Assembly (NCBI RefSeq): GCF_024763615.1
Contig: NC_077222.1
Coordinates: 32,798,001 to 32,862,000 of the forward strand
DNA length: 64,000 bases
Direction: 5' to 3'
Source of the DNA: Phlebotomus papatasi
Taxonomy: Eukaryota > Arthropoda > Insecta > Diptera > Psychodidae
Positions 57,246 to 64,000 of the stretch are shown here, one piece after another. How positions within the stretch are numbered: position 1 is the first letter of the stretch; every line of letters begins with the position of its first letter. A program made the position numbers and the translations under genes. The notes beneath the pieces were generated by a model. That model did no database searches. It was not told where the DNA came from and saw only the letters and a program-made list of their open reading frames with translations.

Positions 57246-57290
57246 ATCGAGGTATTATATACTGCTCTCTACTTGGAGTTTGAGCAATAA

Positions 57291-58088
57291 AATGAATTTT
57301 TGACGAAAACTATTTCCAATGTATCGGAGATTCAACCGTTAACCTTGAAAAATCGTTAAAAGTAGGGCATCTGGGGCAAAATGTGACAAGCGGAAACTAT
57401 CAAAGTTTGGTATTTTCCAGGATAAAACAGACCATGACTTAAAATTACAACCAAATTATAACTTTCAAGAATCTTATTAAACATCTAAAATTTAAATAAT
57501 AGACCCGTGCAAGGAATAAAAAAGAAATAATTGATAATTTGAACCAAATTATATTCTAAAATTTATTTAGGGGAAGATAGTTTCAAGCATGCGATATTTT
57601 GTAAAATTCATATTGGTTAATAAATAATTAGGAATCGTGCTATATATTTGCAGGTAACCAATACCCAAAAGAAAGTAATGAAACTTAGACTTAATGTGTT
57701 TTAGATCCATTTTCCAAATTAATATCGAATAAAAGTCATTGTCTTTGGATCAAAAGACAATGAAAGCCATTCAAAATATCACAAATTATCCCTTGCCTTC
57801 CAATATTTGCAAGTAATAACATTGTTGGGAATATACGCAGAATCAACTTTAATGTGGGTCGAAAAAAAAAACATTTCGTTTTGAAATAGAGAAAAGTGGA
57901 CTACAACTACAGCAAAAATTTAGAGCGGTAAATTTTCAATATGGTAATAACAACAAAATTCTCACAAATCTTTGAAGTCTTATTTTTCAATGCTTTTGTC
58001 ACAAATACTAGCAATTCATAAATTAGTTTAATAACCAATCCGCGAAATTAGATAATTATATAAAAATTGATAAAATAGTGTAGATGTA
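57291..58088. other. Intergenic DNA with one MITE end
   Basis: At 57365 'gggcatctggggcaaaatgt' resembles the left end of the 13943/61011 family; no matching right end was found. No gene. Confidence 0.4.
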
Positions 58089-58267
58089 GGGGAAGGTTTT
58101 CAAGTTTCGCACACGCTCTGGCATCATATTTTTTCGATATTCTTTTAATGAATCTGAAATATTTTTTTTTTAGGAATTGCCATAGATAAGTCAGATTCAT
58201 TAAAAGAATATGGGAAGAATATGAAATGTCAGTGGCCAGAGTAAGTGCGAAGCCTGAAAATCATCCC
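58089..58267. mobile_element. TA-GGG MITE, 'caagtttcgcac' family (179 bp)
   Basis: Nearly complete palindrome: 'ggggaaggttttcaagtttc' to 'cgaagcctgaaaatcatccc', with the inner pair 'gattcattaaaagaatatgg' and complement. TA at 58087-58088 and 58268-58269. Confidence 0.88.
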
Positions 58268-58269
58268 TA

Positions 58270-60739
58270 AATCAAAAATGTTTACACAGATTCGAAAAAA
58301 TGTTATTTCACAATCTCGAAACCTCATATTTTTAAATCTTTTTTAAAATATTCCCCATAAGCTTTGTTTAATTAATATTGTAGGATTCAGGAAACGGAAA
58401 ATATGTAATTCATAAGACGTCTGAAAAGTGCTTTTTATTCAACAACGAATTCAATGCAATTCTAATTTGTTTTCCAGATGTACTGCCACGTTTTTATAAA
58501 AATCTCTTTTTAAATCCATTCCCACAATATTTTATCATTTAAATTACTCATTTTACATTAATGGGTTTTAATAGATTCACAGTCAATTTGAGACGATTTA
58601 TGGAGCAAATAAAAGTGTGTCCAAAACAGCGTAATGACCAACGTACAATAACTTTTGTCTTGTAAATATGTTTTACATTTACACTTTTCAATGAGAGTGA
58701 ATGAAACGTAGATCTAGTCATCTCGCTCTCTCTCACAGGAAATTTTGAAAACATATTTACAAACAAAAGTTATTGTGTGTTGCACATAAGAATTAATAAT
58801 TAAAATTTGGACATTTATTTTCGATTTACAACCGTTTCGAAGGTATACAGACTTGTTTGGGATTCCAAAACCTTTCTTGCAAAACTACATTTGCCTTTGA
58901 CCTTGAAGGAATTATTCAAGGTCATTGTATTATATAACCAAAGAATCGGCCTAGACAGTTTCTAAAATATTCACTATAATCACAGAAATCTCACAACGCT
59001 ACAAATTTTCCTATGAAATTAACAGATGTGGAAAAGTTGAAGGTTATCTTAATGATGCGAAGGTCGACTTGTCCATAAACTGCAAGTCGCTGTAACTATT
59101 TGGCCTCTAAATCTGGTAGAGGCCAATACTAATTAATGCATTTTTGCTGAGTATGAGTAATAAAAATTGTCGAGATATTATTTTTTGAAACCGGAGCTAT
59201 AGTTTGATACGGTCGACCGGTCAGCCGGATCAGTTTTGAAGGCTGATCATTTCCGAAATCAGAGATGTTCAAAACATGTACCCTTGATCATGAGCTTGAC
59301 TAGACATGGCAAACTGTACCACAGATGGCAATAGCTGTGATTGCGGCATGATCTTTGCCAAAATGCTCCCTAACTGATAACGCTTATCAAATAGGACAAA
59401 GATTCACTATCTCCGTCTCTCTACGCTCTATACTTCAATCCGTGTGAGAGATAGAGACTCACAAGACTCTTTCCTCAAGCAAGGTCAACAAGTTGTGGGA
59501 TTTCTTTTTTGCACCGCAGAGCTTTTCCACTGACTACGAGCAAGAAGCACGTGTTTCACTATAATATACAAGTTTTTCCATTTTTCTCGCCTTCAAGTTC
59601 AAACGCCAATTTTTTTTTATTAAGATTCGCGTCTCCCATTAGCATGCCCTCTAAGCATATGATGCAAATTAATCTTCTGTTGTCTGTGAAATTTCGCGTG
59701 CAGTTCAAAGGGTGCAAAGATTGCAGTTTTCCTCCTTCGTTCCATTTTCAAGTAGACGAAAAATATTTATAATTGAAAATAAATAAACATCCACTGAACA
59801 TTTTGAAATTAATTAAGATTTAACAGCAAAATATTTATCACTTGCAGATAGAATTGAATGATAACAGATATGTGTAATTAGCTTTGTCTATTCAAATAAA
59901 GATATGTGCGAGATTAATTTGGAAATGCATATTTAATTATCAAAACAATCACTAAAAACCGAAAATTGAACAAATAAGAAAGTTTCATCTAATTATTTAA
60001 TAGGTCAGTTTTATTGCCTGAACTTTGTAATGCACTAATAGTACATAGAAAAGTGCACTATAGTACCGCTGCAGCTAAATTTTGTTCACTTTATCACCCC
60101 TTTCACTGGTCAAACTAATTAAATTCCGCTCGTTCAGTTCAAAACTGTTAACATTTTAAATAATTTATCAACAAAGTTTAATTGGTTTTTCGACCGAAAA
60201 AGCATGGTCAATTACTATTTATCGTCTCTCATTTAATTGTCAATAAAATTAGTAATAAAACACGTACAACTTTACCGAATCATTCATTGAAAAATCTGTA
60301 AAAAAAATGTCTTACTAAATTAATATTTACGTCTGTAAAGTTTTTAAAGCAAAAAAGTTCGCGAAAATATTTTAATAATTTTTCCCTTATGAGAAACAAT
60401 ATTTAAAAAAATACAATATTATAAAAAAAAAGTTACAAAAGGCTGTAATTTTCGTTATTTATGTCCTGCTTAATCGAGTACTATTAGCTATGCCTGCTGA
60501 ATTTTGTTAAATATCCCATTGTGGTTGGTTTCTATGATAAAATCACCCTACCGTCCAATCTAATCCCCTCGGCTGCGTTTTCAACTAAAGTCTGGTAGAT
60601 TTTCGAAGTTATTTCGATATTTCTCGATTATGTAAAGTATTGTTCTTCATCTTTAGTTAACTCTCTCTACCGAATTTTCAAAAATCAAAATACCAAATTA
60701 TATAGGCTTATAATATTCCTATCCCTATCCCATTATTAA
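58270..60739. other. Intergenic DNA, nothing recognised
   Basis: About 2.5 kb. The 87-codon frame at 59509-59772 shows no domain, signal or splice context that would support a gene. Confidence 0.4.
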
Positions 60740-60910
60740 ACCCTTTCCAATATGGAATTATGAGATTTCCTCACTGTTTTAGAAGAAAAGGTGTTCCATT
60801 TCTTGTATTTGCTAGTCTTCTTTTTGTCTTTTCTTATAGATTTTAAATTGTGAAAAAATTTCAAATGTTCAAAAATTCGGAATGGTTTCAAATTATCCCA
60901 TTTTACTCTA
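60740..60910. mobile_element. Truncated 'gatggggtaatttggaatc' family piece
   Basis: The right end 'ttcaaattatcccattttactcta' and interior ('gtgttccatttcttgtatt', 'agattttaaattgtgaa') resemble 61584-61797 in reverse. The left terminus is missing. Confidence 0.5.
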
Positions 60911-61010
60911 TCTTCATAATTATACTGAGTGAGTAACTCCCTTGACATATTCTTTATAATCACAGGCGAATTTTTAGTATAAAAATTCGAAATTGACTTT
61001 TTCGAATATA

Positions 61011-61578
61011 AGGGATAACTGGGGCAAAATTTGTCAAACTTGAGAAAACTTAAACGTTTTATAATGAGCATATTCTTATAGGAAATTTACTGCTCTACAA
61101 CATTGCAGAAGACTATTTTCCTCTATCTCGAAAGAAATGTAATTTTCGAATCATTTTCTAAAAAGTCGATTTTGTGGAGATTTTCAAAATCGCTGGGGCA
61201 AATTTTGTCAGTCTTCGGATAAATTATGACGTTTTACTCTCGCAAACGGTAAAAATATCAAAGACATATTTTTATGAGAAATTTATTCCTCTAGAATTTT
61301 GTCACAGATAATTTTTCTCTATCTTAACGAGAAATGTGCTTAAATTGAGCTAATCAGTGTTGATATTTTCTGTAAGCCAAATATTCTTAAAATAGGGCTC
61401 AAAATTTCATTATTTTTTATTTTACATAATCCTTCCTCGATTCCCTTGAAACTTTTTAAGTTTAAAAAGTTTTGTGAAGGCTATCTATAATAAAAATTTC
61501 AAGCCTCAGTCTCTTTTATTTTTAAAAAAAAATGAATATTGAAATTTTCGTTTTGACAAATTTTGCTCCAGTCTCCCC
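61011..61578. mobile_element. TA-GGG MITE, 'ggggcaaaaagtcaca' family, copy 2
   Basis: Left 'agggataactggggcaaaat', right 'aaattttgctccagtctccc' and 'c', flanked by TA (61009-61010, 61579-61580). Shares interior blocks with 13943-14855. Confidence 0.85.
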
Positions 61579-61583
61579 TAGCA

Positions 61584-61797
61584 TAAGATGGGGTAATTTG
61601 GAATCATATCTGAATTGGTACTTTGAGATTTCCTAATAGTTTTTGATGGTAAAAAGAAGAACCAATGAAGAAATACTTTCGAATGTAAAGCCTTAATACT
61701 TCTTGGAGGTTTTCTTTTTCTCTTTGACCATTTGAAACAGTGAGAAAATCTCAAAATTACAAATTAGACACGATTTCGAATTACCCCATCTTACCCT
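61584..61797. mobile_element. TA-GGG MITE, 'gatggggtaatttggaatc' family, uninterrupted copy
   Basis: Left 'ataagatggggtaatttgga', right 'gaattaccccatcttaccc'. The first bases of the left end are altered where it meets the preceding MITE. It is the empty-site paralogue of 55121-55812. Confidence 0.8.
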
Positions 61798-62189
61798 TAA
61801 CAGCATTTTGTGCAAATATGAAAAGAAATTTACTTTTTAGCCAAGACATTTTTTTGGAAAATCGATCTTCGTCTGTGAGCAAATTGAATCAGTCTTGAAA
61901 TGTTAATTCGTATGTGTAAAGTGTTATATGTCTTTAAGTATTTAATTCAAAAAGCAAAGAATTCCACAATGACAAAATTTCTCTGACATCAAAAACAAAA
62001 TTTCCTGTTAGCTGATGATTTAAACTCGTATTTTAACGGTAATTTTTTCAATGAAATTTGGATTTTCAGCAGAATTTAATACAAAAAAATACAATTTTCA
62101 GCGTAATTTACACTTTTGTGTTTCACTTTCGTAATTTACACTTACAAGACACATTTGTCTTGTAAAATTTGTTGTTATCAAAATAAAAA

Positions 62190-63210
62190 AAAATATGCCG
62201 TTCAAGTACGAGTTCAACTCATCAGCCAATAGGAAATATAATATTTAGTTTTTTGATGTCAGATAATATACTTTGAGATGTCGTCCACCGAAAACTAAGT
62301 AATTTTTCGAAAACTGTCTCCAAAAATCAGGTCCCAACGGCTGAATTTTTTATATTTTTAAATGAAATTTTCAGAAAATATGGTGAAAATGTTTTACTTT
62401 TAAAGAGTTCAAATTAAATGTTTGTTTATTTATGTTGGAAAAAGATGTCAAGAAAATAGGGTAAGTGTGCCAAATTCCGGCTAGCTTGCAATTTCGGCCA
62501 CCTTTTTTTGTTCCTCGAATTTCCATGAACTTTTAGATTTTACGTACTCTAGAGATTATACAATGCAAAAGAATAACAAAAAATGTAGCTTCGACAAACG
62601 AGATGACGTGAAAAAGATATTGAAAGAATTCCCGAAGGGCAAGGAACTATGAGAATGAAGGTGGCCGAAATAGGGCACCAAAGCTATGTCTATATTTTTA
62701 TTCAGTTTAAAATGTATTCGGAATGATTTTAGAGTAAATAAAGACGGTAAAGTCTTTACAAAGTTCCAAGCAACACTCTTTCAGAAGAAGGAATAAAAAA
62801 ATCAATTTGTATTTAAAATATTACATTTCAAACTTGAGACTTTGACGCTTGCAACTATGCCGAAATTTGGCACACTTACCCTATGCTGATTTTTTTTAGA
62901 ATGAGCGACCCATGTAACCCCTTAAAAAATGTACCGTTCAAGTACGAGTTTGACTTATCAGCTTTCAGTAAATGTTCAGTTTTTTGACGTCAGATGAATA
63001 TTATTCTGAGAAACCTTGTCCAAAGAAAAGAATGTTTTTTTTTCATAAAAAACTGAATTTGCAACATTTTTAAATGGAAATTTCAGAAATTATAATTTAA
63101 CTGTACTTTTATATGCCTAAGAACTTGATTTAAAATAAATTTTTTTATATAAAAAAGATGTTAGAGAAAATATGGTGTTTTCCAGTCTGTTTGATTCATG
63201 TAACCCCTTA
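62190..63210. repeat. Duplicated 'ccgttcaagtacgagtt' segment around a MITE
   Basis: 62198-62450 and 62930-63200 share 'ccgttcaagtacgagtt.a', 'tcatcagc/tatcagct', 'ttttttgatgtcagat' and 'aaattttcagaaa'. The MITE 62459-62881 lies between them. Either a tandem duplication or two copies of one repeat. Confidence 0.65.
62459..62881. mobile_element. TA-GGG MITE, 'gtgccaaatttcggc' family, copy 2 (inverted)
   Basis: TA at 62457-62458 and 62882-62883. Reverse-oriented copy of 30053-30479 with nearly equal length and the same ends. Confidence 0.92.
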
Positions 63211-63213
63211 AAT

Positions 63214-63344
63214 CAGAGGCGTGCAAGAACCGTTTCAAACCGAATAAACGTTAAATGAAGCATGTACGTACATAAATGGCCAAAACGCTACCAAAATAAA
63301 ATTTTTGACGTTTATTCGGTTTCAACGGTTCTTGAACACTTCTG
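63214..63344. mobile_element. hAT-type MITE (131 bp) with 8-bp target duplication
   Basis: Ends 'cagaggcgtgcaagaacc' and 'ggttcttgaacacttctg', flanked by exact CCTTAAAT (63206-63213, 63345-63352). CAG-RGG-type ends with an 8-bp duplication are typical of hAT elements. Confidence 0.93.
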
Positions 63345-63352
63345 CCTTAAAT

Positions 63353-64000
63353 CTTTGAAGACGTTAAAGAAAGCTTACAAAAGTTAACGATTTCATTTCA
63401 AAAATTGTTATTCTAAATTTCTTTGCATTTCATCTCAAACACTTTAAGACATTTGACACTTTGTAATAAACTTTGTAAGAAAATGTAAATAAACTCGTAA
63501 AGACTGATTAAATGAAATAATTAATCTAAAGATTTATCGCAAAATTAACGAAAATAATGATAAATTTAGTGATTTTTTATTTATTTTTCAGCTTCCAGCA
63601 CTGTATTATCTTTTAAAATTTATAATCTTTTATTTTTATGTTAAAAAACACACAAATGAATTTTTGTCACTCTCATAGGCAATATTATTGAAAATAATCC
63701 TTGCTTTTATTATTATTTGTTGTATACGAGACCGATGAGACCCATGCAATAAGATTATTCTTTAATTTTCTTTTTATAATATTCCAGAAAGGAATTGTTT
63801 AAAATGCAAATTATTGCTTTTACTTTTCCATCAATTCAGAGTCAAATGCAAAATATTATCGATTTAAAGCTGTAAAAAACACATAATTCTTCTCTAATTT
63901 TCCTTATCGCAACTCCTTGAAAGTCCCACAAGGGCGAAACTTGGCACGCATCGCATTAATTGATAAATTTCTCTTTGTAACGAAACTTATTAAACTGATT
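63353..64000. other. No gene seen at the window end
   Basis: AT-rich DNA without bounded repeats or supported frames. Confidence 0.35.

Larger units (their letters stand above)
56640..57290. repeat. Dispersed repeat copy with a MITE and a SINE inside
   Basis: 'ggacaaaatatttgcat', 'aaaacatatccaaaaatga' and the end 'ctgctctctacttggagttt' match the family at 42290-42773 and 49970-51070. The MITE 56698-56843 and the SINE at 57110-57245 interrupt it. Confidence 0.65.

Noticed and set aside
60736..61071. 111-codon minus-strand frame
   Set aside because: Spans a truncated MITE and the start of the next one; no domain.

Overview
The window is AT-rich nuclear DNA of an insect, most likely a dipteran. 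This rests on two recognisable insect-type genes with GT-AG introns, a BEL/Pao retrotransposon remnant, tRNA-derived SINEs and a very dense load of short DNA transposons (MITEs) with TA, TTAA, 3-bp or 8-bp target duplications. There is no bacterial, plasmid or CRISPR content. The species cannot be named from the sequence alone.

Region 1 (1-3462) opens with a broken BEL/Pao pol fragment, then about 2.2 kb without a recognisable gene. Region 2 (3463-12213) is the most unusual part: a giant inverted duplication with arms of about 3.8 and 4.35 kb around a 0.6 kb spacer. Each arm carries a cassette: a spliced acidic ORF, a RING-only IAP-like ORF and, convergent to it, a 247-codon ORF of no recognised family. 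The right arm keeps these three frames open. In the left arm all three are broken, and the arm has lost about 400 bp that in the right arm holds further exon-like sequence. This could be a decayed DNA-virus-like or large mobile-element insertion, or an inverted duplication of a host gene cluster. As transcribed DNA it would be expected to fold into long double-stranded RNA.

Region 3 (12214-18047) is intergenic or upstream-intron DNA with a minisatellite, a SINE-like piece and several MITEs. Region 4 (18048-32562, plus strand) holds the last three coding exons of an ELOVL very-long-chain fatty-acid elongase. They are separated by introns of about 3.9 and 9.9 kb packed with MITEs and SINEs. Its N-terminal exons were not found in the window.

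Region 5 (32563-47330) is the intergenic stretch between two convergent genes. It holds nested MITEs, including a three-level nest at 34.9-36.8 kb. Region 6 (47331-54003, minus strand) is an apparently complete adiponectin-receptor (AdipoR, PAQR family) coding region in four exons that sum to an in-frame 1215 nt. Region 7 (54004-64000) has no recognisable gene but many further MITEs, among them piggyBac-type (TTAA) and hAT-type (8-bp) insertions.

The two host genes both belong to lipid biology (fatty-acid elongation at the ER and adiponectin-receptor-type signalling or ceramidase function). Their neighbourhood need not mean co-regulation. Several MITE families share a TA-GGG terminus, and three of them keep, with differing certainty, fragments resembling the pipsqueak/pogo helix-turn-helix. 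This suggests they derive from pogo-like Tc1/mariner transposons.
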